Positions 8,239 through 16,848 of a stretch of DNA of 34,650 nucleotides are shown one piece after another. Within the stretch, counting starts at the first letter, position 1. The number at the start of each line of letters is the position of its first letter. Source of the stretch: Lentisphaerota bacterium (GTDB taxonomy: Bacteria; Verrucomicrobiota; Lentisphaeria; Oligosphaerales; JABHEG01); NCBI GenBank assembly GCA_018676675.1, contig JABHEG010000026.1:1-34650 (forward strand). Direction: 5' to 3'. Both the position numbers and the translations under genes were made by a program. The notes under the pieces are model-generated. The model was not told the DNA's origin. It saw only the letters and a program-made list of their open reading frames with translations, and made no database searches.

Positions 8239-11200
8239 ATGATCCTATCTCTTCGGAAACGACCCAGCAGAATTCGGCAGGCTGCGAACAGCAACGGGCG
8301 ATTCATCCCCTTGCTCCTGCTCCTCCTCTGCCATGCCCCTCGAGCCCAAGTGCTCCGTTACACCGTGACCGACCAGGCGAACGACACGGTTCTGACCAGC
8401 ATTACCGTGCAACAGGGCGACCAGACTCACATCTATGACGCGGCCAGGCTGATCAGAGGCACGGTGACCCACTACCGCTCGAACGGGGGCGTGAGTATGG
8501 TAGTGGGAGTAGGAGGCAAGACCTCGCCGGATACTGACCGCCTGAAGCTGCTTGACCAACGCCTGACCTGCGGGCTCCCCAATCCCGGAGGGGCAGCGCG
8601 ACCGCTGTCAACTGCCCCAGTTACAGCCGGCCCGAAGAGCACGCCGGGAATCGCTCTGCTGTTCGATGAACCGATCATGAACCGGACGGGGCCCGACCTC
8701 GTGCTCTTCGAACTGCAGAATGGGCAGACCGGCGATCCGTTCTTTGTATCCCCGCTGGAGCCTTCCGATACGCTCAAGGGGGTGAGAATCGATGCCTATG
8801 ACCTGCCCCCAAGACACCCCCTGGCGCACGAGATTGCCCCCGTTGATCTCTCGCGTTTCGAGAACTCCCCAAAGACGCTGGCGGAGCTCGTGGAGGCCCG
8901 CCTTCAGCGCCACAGCCGAGGCGAGACCGGCTTCGGGGCTGCAGCGGTGGGAATTGATCTGAGTCGGCTCGGGTATGCCCCGGGGCAGGAGGCGTCAGGG
9001 GTGTTTCTGCAATCGGTTGCCGGCAGAGCACCGTTCGATCCTGTCGCCCTGTTGGGACTCCCTGCCCCTGTCCCGGAAAATATCCTGAAGACTGAGCCCA
9101 GCCTGCCATCGTTCAAGCCGGAAACGACCCCGTTCCTCAATGCCGCCCTGACGGCCGAAGTGGGACCATTCGAAGAGATCATCTTCGCTCAACGCGTTTC
9201 AGGACGCGACCATTGGTACGGGAACTTCGGGCACTACTGCGAAACCAATCCCTCGCAATCCGGAGAGCCCCTGCCCACAAAGAACAATCTGCGCTACGCA
9301 TTCGCGCCGGGAGGACGCCTTTGCCGCTACAATCTGCAAACGGGGAAACTCACCATCCTGCTGGAGGATCTGCAGGGGGGGATACGGGACCCACACCTGC
9401 ACTACGACGCGGGCAAGATCCTGTTCTCCTTCCGCCGGGGAACAGACAAGACGTTCCACCTCTACGAGATCGGCATTGATGGCCGGGGGCTCACCCAGCT
9501 CACTGACGGCCCCGACAACGACATCGAGCCGGTTTACACCCCCGACGGCAGCATCATCTTCTGCTCCAGCCGCTGCCATCGCTATGTGCCCTGCTGGCGA
9601 ACCCAGGTCGCCACGCTCTATCGATGCGCGGCCGACGGCAGCAACATCCGCATGCTCTCCAACAACGCTGAGCAGGAGAACACGCCCTGGATGCTGCCGG
9701 ATGGCCGCGTCCTCTACATGCGTTGGGAGTATGTGGATCGCAACCAGCTGCTTTACCATCATCTTTGGACCGTCAACCCCGATGGCAGCGGCGTGATGGT
9801 CTATTTCGGTAATCAATTCAAGGGCTACGCCATGCTTGATGCCAAGCCGATCCCCGGTTCACGGTCAATCGTCGCATCGTTCTCTCCCGGACACGGGCGC
9901 GCCGAGCACATGGGTTACCTGACCGTCGTTGACCCCCGCAATGGCCCTGACGACATGAAGATGGCACGTCGGATCAACAAGCGTTCATGGCGGGATCCCT
10001 ATCCGACGTCATCGGAACACGTGCTGGCAGCAGACAGCCGGGGCATCTTCCTCCTCGATCATCACGGACGGGAACAACTGGTCTACAAACCCGGCGCCGG
10101 CGCGCGGCGGCTGGCGATCCACGAACCCCGGCCCCTCCGCTCACGCCCTCGCGAACCGCTCGTCGCCAGGCGAGCGAATCTGGCTCGCGCCACCGGACAG
10201 CTCGTCCTCGCTGACGTGCGCCGAGGCCGCAACATGAAAGGCGTGAAACCGGGCGAAATTACTCGCTTGCTTGTCCTCGAGCAGCTACCCAAACCTGCCA
10301 ATTTCTCCGGCGGCCAGGAGCCCCTCACAATCGGCGGAACGTTCACCCTCCAGCGCATCCTCGGTACCGTACCAGTGGAAGCTGACGGGTCCGCCAACTT
10401 CCTGGTCCCCGCCCTCAAGTCGGTGTTCTTCGTTGGACTAGATGACAAGAGTCGCTCAGTGAAACGCATGCAGAGCTTCGTCACGGTCCAGCCAGGGGAA
10501 GTGACCGGCTGCGTCGGCTGTCATGAACGGCGAACGCAAGCGCCGCCCTCCCGCATCCGCGCACGCCTACTCGCAACGGAGCGGCCCCCCGACACGATCA
10601 CCCCCATCGCAGGATTCCCCGATGTTCTCGACTTCCCGCGCCACATACAGCCAATTCTTAACAAACACTGCGTCAGTTGCCACAACGCCCGACAACGACC
10701 AAAGGGCGTGGACCTCTCGGGAGCCCGGACGCCGTTCTACTCAAGCGCGTACTGGACCATGTTCAGCCACGGCCAGGTCAGCGACGGACGGAACGGCTAT
10801 GGCAACCGCCCGCCGCGATCCATCGGGTCATCCGCAAGTCCTCTCCTCAAGATCATCGACGGCCACAAGGGCCGAGTGAGAATGAGCGACCGGGAAAAGG
10901 CGATGGTCCGGCTCTGGATCGACTCCGGAGCAACGTTCCCCGGGACATATGCCGCCTTGGGATCCGGAATCGTGACTGTCAAATACCCCCACGAGGTCAT
11001 GCGACGCCGTTGCGCCTCCTGTCACACGGCCAAAGACAAGCCGCGTCGCAACATCAAGAAGGACGCCTTCTACTACCAGTTCGGATCCCGGAAGCCGCCT
11101 CAGCCGCTTCTGGATAACCCCAGGGATATCATCCTCACCCGTCACCTGGCCTACTTCCGTCTCGGGGAGTCACGCCTGTACCAAGCGCTGTGCAACCTTG

Positions 11201-11520
11201 ATGCCCCCGAGGATTCCCTCCTGCTCCTGGCCCCGCTTGCGAAGGCCGCCGGGGGACTGGGACTCTGTCAGCCGCCGGCCTTCCGCGATACCGACGATCC
11301 TGACTACCAAGCCATTCTGACGGCAATCCGAAAAGCGGCGGATGAACTCCGCCAACGAACACGCTTCGATATGGCCCATTTCCGCCCAAACCATACCTAC
11401 TTTCGGGAGATGAAGAACTACGGCGTACTCAAGCGTGAACTCACCCCAGATGCCGGTGTCGATCCCTACGCCACCGACCAGGCCTACTGGCAGACATTCC
11501 GCTACCAGCCACGACAGTAG
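8239..11520 (+). CDS. Secreted beta-propeller / multi-haem cytochrome c protein, HzsA-related
   Basis: A 1093-residue exported protein with an N-terminal basic and hydrophobic signal sequence (GRFIPLLLLLLCHAPRA). The middle shows TolB/PD40-type propeller repeats (LTQLTDGPDNDIEPVYTPDG, ENTPWMLPDGRVLYMRWEYV, LWTVNPDGSG), as in the family annotated 'HzsA-related' after the alpha subunit of hydrazine synthase. The C-terminal third carries three CxxCH haem c motifs: CVGCH (about residue 758), CVSCH (about 812) and CASCH (about 927). The second, near HIQPILNKHC, resembles the planctomycetal cytochrome context in which a haem domain is fused to a larger protein. It is probably periplasmic and redox-active. 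Hydrazine synthesis is not implied: the other subunits are absent here and such paralogues occur in non-anammox PVC bacteria. It starts at ATG 8239 with a weak ribosome site, and a sulfatase follows on the same strand after about 190 bp. Confidence 0.85.
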   Translation: MILSLRKRPSRIRQAANSNGRFIPLLLLLLCHAPRAQVLRYTVTDQANDTVLTSITVQQGDQTHIYDAARLIRGTVTHYRSNGGVSMVVGVGGKTSPDTDRLKLLDQRLTCGLPNPGGAARPLSTAPVTAGPKSTPGIALLFDEPIMNRTGPDLVLFELQNGQTGDPFFVSPLEPSDTLKGVRIDAYDLPPRHPLAHEIAPVDLSRFENSPKTLAELVEARLQRHSRGETGFGAAAVGIDLSRLGYAPGQEASGVFLQSVAGRAPFDPVALLGLPAPVPENILKTEPSLPSFKPETTPFLNAALTAEVGPFEEIIFAQRVSGRDHWYGNFGHYCETNPSQSGEPLPTKNNLRYAFAPGGRLCRYNLQTGKLTILLEDLQGGIRDPHLHYDAGKILFSFRRGTDKTFHLYEIGIDGRGLTQLTDGPDNDIEPVYTPDGSIIFCSSRCHRYVPCWRTQVATLYRCAADGSNIRMLSNNAEQENTPWMLPDGRVLYMRWEYVDRNQLLYHHLWTVNPDGSGVMVYFGNQFKGYAMLDAKPIPGSRSIVASFSPGHGRAEHMGYLTVVDPRNGPDDMKMARRINKRSWRDPYPTSSEHVLAADSRGIFLLDHHGREQLVYKPGAGARRLAIHEPRPLRSRPREPLVARRANLARATGQLVLADVRRGRNMKGVKPGEITRLLVLEQLPKPANFSGGQEPLTIGGTFTLQRILGTVPVEADGSANFLVPALKSVFFVGLDDKSRSVKRMQSFVTVQPGEVTGCVGCHERRTQAPPSRIRARLLATERPPDTITPIAGFPDVLDFPRHIQPILNKHCVSCHNARQRPKGVDLSGARTPFYSSAYWTMFSHGQVSDGRNGYGNRPPRSIGSSASPLLKIIDGHKGRVRMSDREKAMVRLWIDSGATFPGTYAALGSGIVTVKYPHEVMRRRCASCHTAKDKPRRNIKKDAFYYQFGSRKPPQPLLDNPRDIILTRHLAYFRLGESRLYQALCNLDAPEDSLLLLAPLAKAAGGLGLCQPPAFRDTDDPDYQAILTAIRKAADELRQRTRFDMAHFRPNHTYFREMKNYGVLKRELTPDAGVDPYATDQAYWQTFRYQPRQ

Positions 11521-11536
11521 GCGGTGCCCTCTCTTT

Positions 11537-11657
11537 CAGAGCCGCGACTACCAGGAGCGGACACCCACACCGCGGCAAAAACCAACACCGCTCCCGTTAG
11601 TCACGGCTCTGTTCAAGCGAAGAGCCTGTCCGCCAAAGCCGCGACTTCCGGGAGCGG
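11537..11657. repeat. Three copies of a 24-nt GAGCCGCG...GGAGCGG element (two direct, one inverted)
   Basis: Copies lie at 11537-11560 (plus), 11588-11611 (reverse complement) and 11634-11657 (plus). Each keeps the core AGAGCCG at one end and GGAGCGG at the other; each pair I compared by eye differs at about three or four positions. The first two copies form a large inverted repeat that could fold into a 24-bp stem between the cytochrome gene and the sulfatase. The sulfatase frame runs open through this block, but the translation there has no protein character. The same ends (CAGAGCCGCG and AGCGG) recur in the tandem repeat at the right edge of the window. I recall similar intergenic elements in planctomycete-type genomes. 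Confidence 0.7.
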
Positions 11658-11712
11658 AAACGAGAGATTACGTTACCCGACCAACACCTTCACCCACTCC
11701 GAGGGAAACAGC

Positions 11713-13479
11713 ATGGACACGACTGCACCAAACGTCATCATGATCATCACCGATGACCAGGGCTATGGCGACCTCGCCTGTCACGGCAACCCCGTGGCAC
11801 TCACCCCAAACCTGGACCGTCTTCACGGTGAGAGCGTACGCTTCACGGACTTCCACGGTGCCCCCATGTGCACCCCCACTCGCGGCCAGCTGCTGACCGG
11901 ACTCGATGCAGCCCGCAACGGAGCACTGAACGTCAGTAGCGGGCGGACGCTGCTGCGCCCCGAGCTGCCGACCCTCGCCAATGTCTTCCGGAACGCGGGA
12001 TACCGGACCGGCCTGTTCGGCAAATGGCACTTGGGGGACAACTACCCCTTCCGCCCACAGGACCGTGGGTTCGAAGAGACGATCTGGTTCCCTTCCTCCC
12101 ACATCAGCTCCCTGCCGGACTATTGGCAGAATGACTACTTCGACGATGTCTACTGCCACAACGGAGAGAGAAAGCGTTACGAAGGTTACTGCACCGAAGT
12201 CTTCTTTGACGCCGCCTTTGACTGGATAGACGACCGTCAGCGCAACGACGAGCCTTTCTTCGCCTACCTCCCGACCAATGCCCCGCACGCGCCGCTTTTC
12301 GTGCCCGAGGAGGACCGCGTGGCCGTGGAAGAGCATTTTACCCGGAATGAGCACCAGCTGCCGACACTTCGGACGGGCCTGCGCAAGAGCATCATCCGCT
12401 TTCTCGCCATGATCCGGAACCTGGACACGCAGGTCGGCCGACTTCGGGAGTTCCTGGAAGACAAAGGGCTGACCGAAAACACACTCCTGATCTTCATGAC
12501 CGACAATGGCAGCACCTTCGGACACAACTACTACAATGCCGGAATGCGCGGCAACAAGTGTACGCTGTGGGAAGGCGGACACCGCGTCCCCTGCTTCATC
12601 CACTGGCCGCGGGGCGGCCTCACACAAGGCCGCGATGTGGCGGGACTCACTGAGGTCCAGGACATCCTGCCGACACTCGCAGAGCTCTGCGATTTGCCTC
12701 TTCCCCCAGGGGGGGACGGTATCAGCCTGGCCTCCGTGCTCAGAGGCGACGACGCCCCTCCCGAACAGCGCATGCTGGTCGTGAACTACAGCCGAATGCC
12801 CGGCAACATGGACTATCCCTCCCCGGACAGCCCCGCCGTTGTCCATCGGGATGGCGCGGCCGTCCTGTGGAAGCGCTGGCGGCTCGTCGAGGGTACCGCA
12901 CTCTATGACCTCGACGCCGACCCACTCCAGGAAACGAACGTCCTGGACCAACACCGGGATGTGGCAGAGGCCATGCAGAAACACCTTGACGCGTGGTGGG
13001 AGGATGTGGAACCGGTCGCCAACGAGCACCAGCGCGTCATCATCGGCAGCGAGAAAGAGAATCCCTCCATGCTCTCAGCGTGCGAATGGGCGGACGTGTT
13101 CGTGGACCAACAGCAACAGGTTAGAATGGGGGTCCGCAGGAACAGCTACTGGCATCTGCAGGTAGAACAGGCGGGAGAGTACGAATTCGAACTCAGACGC
13201 TGGCCGCGGGAGAGCGACCTGGCCCTTACCGAAGCAAGCGAAGCCACAACCCTCGCTGATGGGGATCTGGAGGCAGGAAAGGCACTGCCGATCGCCCAGG
13301 CGCGCCTGTTCATTGATGCGAAGAGGCTGGCGCAACCCGTCGCAGCAGGCGACAAAGCCGCCGTGTTCACCGTCAACCTGGACGCCGGCCCCGTCCTGCT
13401 CCATTCATGGTTCGATGACGCGAGCAACCAACCGATCTGCGGCGCCTACTACATCTACGTGAACCGGCTGCCGGCCTAG
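11713..13479 (+). CDS. Formylglycine-dependent sulfatase (S1 family)
   Basis: A type I sulfatase that hydrolyses sulfate esters, probably on a polysaccharide. The N-terminal metal site is TDDQGYGD (Asp14, Asp15). The modification motif is CTPTRGQLLTG, where Cys53 would become formylglycine. GKWHLG follows, and the second metal pair is TDNGS (Asp264, Asn265). The protein is 588 residues and ends in a beta-rich extension of about 130 residues after the sulfatase core (YWHLQVEQAGEYEFELRRW, ending YYIYVNRLPA). ATG 11713 was chosen because GAGGG precedes it and homology to sulfatases begins at once (APNVIMIITDDQ). The open frame upstream back to 11524 is repeat DNA. No signal peptide is visible with either start, which is unusual for PVC sulfatases. 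The maturase is not in this window, and the exact substrate cannot be assigned. Confidence 0.93.
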   Translation: MDTTAPNVIMIITDDQGYGDLACHGNPVALTPNLDRLHGESVRFTDFHGAPMCTPTRGQLLTGLDAARNGALNVSSGRTLLRPELPTLANVFRNAGYRTGLFGKWHLGDNYPFRPQDRGFEETIWFPSSHISSLPDYWQNDYFDDVYCHNGERKRYEGYCTEVFFDAAFDWIDDRQRNDEPFFAYLPTNAPHAPLFVPEEDRVAVEEHFTRNEHQLPTLRTGLRKSIIRFLAMIRNLDTQVGRLREFLEDKGLTENTLLIFMTDNGSTFGHNYYNAGMRGNKCTLWEGGHRVPCFIHWPRGGLTQGRDVAGLTEVQDILPTLAELCDLPLPPGGDGISLASVLRGDDAPPEQRMLVVNYSRMPGNMDYPSPDSPAVVHRDGAAVLWKRWRLVEGTALYDLDADPLQETNVLDQHRDVAEAMQKHLDAWWEDVEPVANEHQRVIIGSEKENPSMLSACEWADVFVDQQQQVRMGVRRNSYWHLQVEQAGEYEFELRRWPRESDLALTEASEATTLADGDLEAGKALPIAQARLFIDAKRLAQPVAAGDKAAVFTVNLDAGPVLLHSWFDDASNQPICGAYYIYVNRLPA

Positions 13480-13485
13480 CAAGAC

Positions 13486-14889
13486 TCATCGCTGCGGCAA
13501 ACGCGATCCCAGAAACCCGATTGGGCTGAGCTGCGAAAGCACGTCAGCGAGTGTTCCGCTGTCCGGTTCCTTCAGGCGGTTCACGAGGATCAGTCCACTC
13601 CCCCGCAAGACACTGCTGATCAGGAAGATCACGTGAAAACCGGTGAAGTGGTAAACCCCGAAATCGCAGGACATAACGCCGGTCAACGGCTCGATCAGAG
13701 CCCCGGCAATGAGGGGCGCAAGTCCTCCGGCAATTCCTCGGGCCACAAAGTTGGAGCTGGCCACGTACATGGCTCGATTACGGCGCGGCGTTGAGCGCAT
13801 CGTCACCCCTTGAAGAGCCAGTATGCCGGCCGCATTGAGCAGGCCGTCAAAGAAGAACATGCCCGCAAGAACCGGGACAGCGATGTGCGGCACCGGCGGA
13901 ACAAGCACATAGGTGAGCGGCACGACGAACTTGAACATCACCACGAACTGCAGCACCGGTCGGTACCCGTGCGCATCGCAGATCCGCCCCCAGATGCCGG
14001 AGAAAAGCACCACACCAAGCCCATGCACAACCATGAGAAGTTGTACCGTGCGAGCACTCAGCCCGACCTCTCTGATCAGGTAAACGACGAAAAACGGCGC
14101 GCTTACCATGATCGCAAACATCCAGTAAGCCCGGAACACGAGGAACGCGCGAAACGAAGCGTCACGGATGGGTTCTGCAAGGGCAACGCGGAAATCGACG
14201 TCGTGGTCGCTGTCATGCTCCGGTTCGGGCACAGCGGCGAACATAGCGATGTCGACGATGCCGAGAACGAGCCCGAATATCCCCAGCAACACGAACCCTT
14301 TGATCACCTGGCCGGAGGCTTCGTAGCGGCCGAACCAGAGCGCAACCGCGATCTGGGCCAGGATCGCCCCCAGGCGGATGACACGCTGCCGACGTGCCCA
14401 GTGCTGGTTGAACCCCTGCTCAGGAACGAAATCGCTCATCCACGAAAACCACAGCGGGTCCGCCAGATGAGTAAGCACGTTGTGAACCACCAGAACACCG
14501 ATGATCCACCCGATGCGGCCACGGCTTGTATCGAACAGCCCGGGGGCGGCCAGGACACCAACGAACGCCAGGCGATGGAGGATACAAAGGCCCATCCACC
14601 ACGGCTTTCGGTGGCGAAGCCGATTCGCCCAAACGCCCGAGAACAGTTGGCAGACCAGAGCGAGAGCCCCAAATGCGGAAATGAGCCCGAAATCGAAGGG
14701 AGTGGCCCCCAGTTCGACCAGAAACCGCGTCCGTGGGGCGCCGAGAAGGCAGCAGTTGTAGTAGATCGTCCCGAGCAGCCCCGCTGCGGTCACAACTCCC
14801 CAGTGACGCCGGAAGTGTGTCGGCTCGGCCTGTACCGGATCCGTTGGTCCTGGCTCCATCAATCGGCCTCGCCCAGCGCCCGAAAACAC
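13486..14889 (-). CDS. Major facilitator superfamily transporter
   Basis: An inner-membrane transporter of about 467 residues, rich in hydrophobic helices (VVTAAGLLGTIYYNCCLLG, GWIIGVLVVHNVLTHLA, VIKGFVLLGIFGLVLGIVD, SFRAFLVFRAYWMFAIMVS and others), consistent with about 12 membrane spans. A loop RLRHRKPWW after helix 2 resembles the basic MFS A-loop, and an acidic linker (VPEPEHDSDHDVD) sits between the two halves. The substrate is unknown; the position next to a sulfatase and glycosidases suggests a sugar or oligosaccharide breakdown product. It starts at GTG 14889 (AAGGA upstream) or ATG 14859 (GAGG at good spacing). Its end is only 6 bp from the sulfatase end, so the two are convergent. 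The OmcB-like gene lies 50 bp upstream on the same strand and may share a transcript. Confidence 0.88.
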   Translation of the reverse strand: MFSGAGRGRLMEPGPTDPVQAEPTHFRRHWGVVTAAGLLGTIYYNCCLLGAPRTRFLVELGATPFDFGLISAFGALALVCQLFSGVWANRLRHRKPWWMGLCILHRLAFVGVLAAPGLFDTSRGRIGWIIGVLVVHNVLTHLADPLWFSWMSDFVPEQGFNQHWARRQRVIRLGAILAQIAVALWFGRYEASGQVIKGFVLLGIFGLVLGIVDIAMFAAVPEPEHDSDHDVDFRVALAEPIRDASFRAFLVFRAYWMFAIMVSAPFFVVYLIREVGLSARTVQLLMVVHGLGVVLFSGIWGRICDAHGYRPVLQFVVMFKFVVPLTYVLVPPVPHIAVPVLAGMFFFDGLLNAAGILALQGVTMRSTPRRNRAMYVASSNFVARGIAGGLAPLIAGALIEPLTGVMSCDFGVYHFTGFHVIFLISSVLRGSGLILVNRLKEPDSGTLADVLSQLSPIGFLGSRLPQR

Positions 14890-14939
14890 ATATTGCGTTC
14901 CTTCCGGGAAAGGCCGACCATCAAGCGTCGTTAGGCCGC

Positions 14940-16469
14940 TTACTCTTCCTGGCCGTAGAAGTTCGTCGCCTCAGTCTCGTCAACGGGACGCCCCAACTCG
15001 TCCGTATTCATCTGGACCGCAAAGCGCACATCCCCCTTCTTCACAGCCTGAACACGGACCTTCCAGCTGGCGGACGCCTTGGGAGCAAGTTCCGGCAGAG
15101 GCGCGAACGTGACCGTGCCGCCTTCGGTGACCGTTGCTTCGGTCGGCCCCGACGAACTGACGTACTGCATCGTGTTCTCGAGGCGGCAGGAGATCTCGAT
15201 GTTGGTATCCCGGGCCGTCCCCTGATTGGTGGCTTTGACGATGTACGTCTCCTTCTGCCCCACCTCGATCGGGTCCTCTACGTCGATGACCTCCAGGAGA
15301 ATGGCCGGAATGCCGACACACTCACACTGGGCTGCCGCAACGGCCTGTTCCGCACACCACGCGGCAGCAAGAACGCGGCCACCGATAGGACCGCGCTTGT
15401 AGGTGCGGAGGGTCATCTCAACCTTCCTGGCCTGGCCGACAGCCAGCTCACCGAGGGCCCACTCAAGCCCGCCCGGAATCGGTTTGACCCCATCGGTTGC
15501 TTTGAGCACCTCGACCTCCGGCGTCAGCGTGTCCCGAAGCACCAGATCTCGAGCGCTGAATGTACCGGTATTCCGTACCTCGATCGCGACACGAGTGGGG
15601 CGCCCGACAAACGCCCGGCTGGGCATCGTCTTGGTCAGCTCAAGCACCGGACGTCCAACCTTGAACTCCGCTGAACCGTTGGCTTCGCCACCGTACGCGT
15701 CTCGGGCGATAGCAGTGACCTGAAAGTCACCCTCAGCAGTCGCCTCCACAAACATCGGGATCTCCCGTGACTGCCCTTGGTCCAACGTTGCGAGCCGGGC
15801 GTTGAGCGACGGTGCTCCGTCCCGTGTCTTGATCCCTTCGGGCAGAGCAACCGCAATATCGATGTCACGCGCCGTGCCCGTGCCGACATTGGCCAGCGTC
15901 AGGCGCAGAGGGATGGGATCGCAGAGCAACGCCTCTTTTGGAGCTTCCAGGACGACTCGAAGCTTGGGAGCGATGACATCAAACGACGCGCAGACAGACA
16001 GCCTAGTCCGGAACGACACATCATCACAATGCGTGATGGGACCTGCCGCGAGGGGAGTTACCCGAATCACAATCAGTGACTCCTGCCCCGCCTGCAGAAC
16101 ACCGATCGGCCACTCGGCGACGCCACCGTCGCGAAGCCGGGTTTTCGGCGCCGAGGCGTCGATCCGGAGGTGCTTCGGGAACGTGCTCGAAATGAGCACA
16201 TCATCCACTGCGCTTTTCGTCACGTTCCGCACGCGAACGCGGTAGTCAAACGAACGGTTCACCACGATCTCTCGCGGAACGGACTTCTCGAGCACAATCG
16301 CCGCCCGGACCCCAACTCCTTCGGGGAAAGCGGTGCGCACGACGGCCATTCCCTGATCGCTCCCTGAACACCACACCGAGCAGCCGAGGAACACAACAGA
16401 ACTGAGAAAAACTGAGATCCAGGCGGACCGTCGCCCCCAACTTACGGAGTGAACATTTGTCGCGATCAT
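14940..16469 (-). CDS. OmcB-like DUF11-repeat lipoprotein
   Basis: A 509-residue exported protein. The N-terminus (WISVFLSSVVFLGCS) ends in a lipobox-like LGC, so it is a probable lipoprotein. The body contains about four immunoglobulin-like DUF11/CARDB-type repeats: VNRSFDYRVRVRNVTKSAV, IPLRLTLANVGTGTARDIDI, TRVAIEVRNTGTFSARDL and ETYIVKATNQGTARDTNIEI. Between the last two lies a cysteine-rich stretch (AAWCAEQAVAAAQCECVG). From this point to the C-terminus the pattern resembles, from memory, chlamydial OmcB, including an SGPT motif and a closing DETEATNFY comparable with its SDTENTHIY. OmcB is the large cysteine-rich outer-membrane protein. ATG 16469 has GGAGG ten bases upstream and places the signal sequence at the N-terminus; the longer frame to 16619 adds a polar leader unlikely to be translated. 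The likely role is in envelope structure or adhesion. Confidence 0.82.
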   Translation of the reverse strand: MIATNVHSVSWGRRSAWISVFLSSVVFLGCSVWCSGSDQGMAVVRTAFPEGVGVRAAIVLEKSVPREIVVNRSFDYRVRVRNVTKSAVDDVLISSTFPKHLRIDASAPKTRLRDGGVAEWPIGVLQAGQESLIVIRVTPLAAGPITHCDDVSFRTRLSVCASFDVIAPKLRVVLEAPKEALLCDPIPLRLTLANVGTGTARDIDIAVALPEGIKTRDGAPSLNARLATLDQGQSREIPMFVEATAEGDFQVTAIARDAYGGEANGSAEFKVGRPVLELTKTMPSRAFVGRPTRVAIEVRNTGTFSARDLVLRDTLTPEVEVLKATDGVKPIPGGLEWALGELAVGQARKVEMTLRTYKRGPIGGRVLAAAWCAEQAVAAAQCECVGIPAILLEVIDVEDPIEVGQKETYIVKATNQGTARDTNIEISCRLENTMQYVSSSGPTEATVTEGGTVTFAPLPELAPKASASWKVRVQAVKKGDVRFAVQMNTDELGRPVDETEATNFYGQEE

Positions 16470-16848
16470 ATGAGTGTCGCCTCCAGTTCGCACGGTTCCG
16501 GACCCAGCCCCGTGCTCATCATTCCCCAACTGAGTCTTGGTCTGCTGCCCCATCACTTGCCGGATGCGTCGCAATGCGAGACGCCCCGACGGTAAGGATG
16601 AGTCACGATTGGATATCACCTCAACACGTTAGTCTCTACCGCGCCTGTAATCAACCCCCGACAGGAAGACGAACACCGCCTCGAAAACCCGCCACAGACT
16701 GCCCAATCAAGCACGCCGGGGTGGCTCCTGCACGACCTGCAGGCTATTCTACGGTGAACAGCTCAGGAGATCCCCCGGACCGCCGGCATGCACGTGAAGA
16801 ACACGGAAGGCCTCCAGGCATCACACATCCCGACAACCCCCGCCCCCA
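16470..16848. other. Divergent intergenic region with no convincing gene
   Basis: This 379-bp gap separates the divergent OmcB-like and DUF1573 genes and should hold both promoters. I see a small inverted repeat, GCGTC and GACGC, at 16566-16584. A TATTCT hexamer at 16745-16750 could be a -10 for the plus-strand gene, but no good -35 lies at the right distance. The plus-strand frame at 16457-16852 has no recognisable protein character and overlaps both gene starts. No RNA gene or riboswitch was recognised. Confidence 0.4.

Noticed and set aside
8239..11520. Hydrazine synthase / anammox metabolism
   Set aside because: Only a related propeller-cytochrome architecture is seen, with no partner subunits; related proteins occur in non-anammox bacteria.
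11524..11712. N-terminal extension of the sulfatase to 11524
   Set aside because: This part is made of the repeated 24-nt elements, and a good ribosome site sits directly before ATG 11713.
11668..13029. 453-residue minus-strand open frame opposite the sulfatase
   Set aside because: The plus frame has clear sulfatase motifs; the antisense product has no domain signature.
13810..14934. 374-residue plus-strand open frame opposite the MFS transporter
   Set aside because: Its translation is highly charged and His/Arg/Glu-rich, typical of the complement of a membrane-protein gene.
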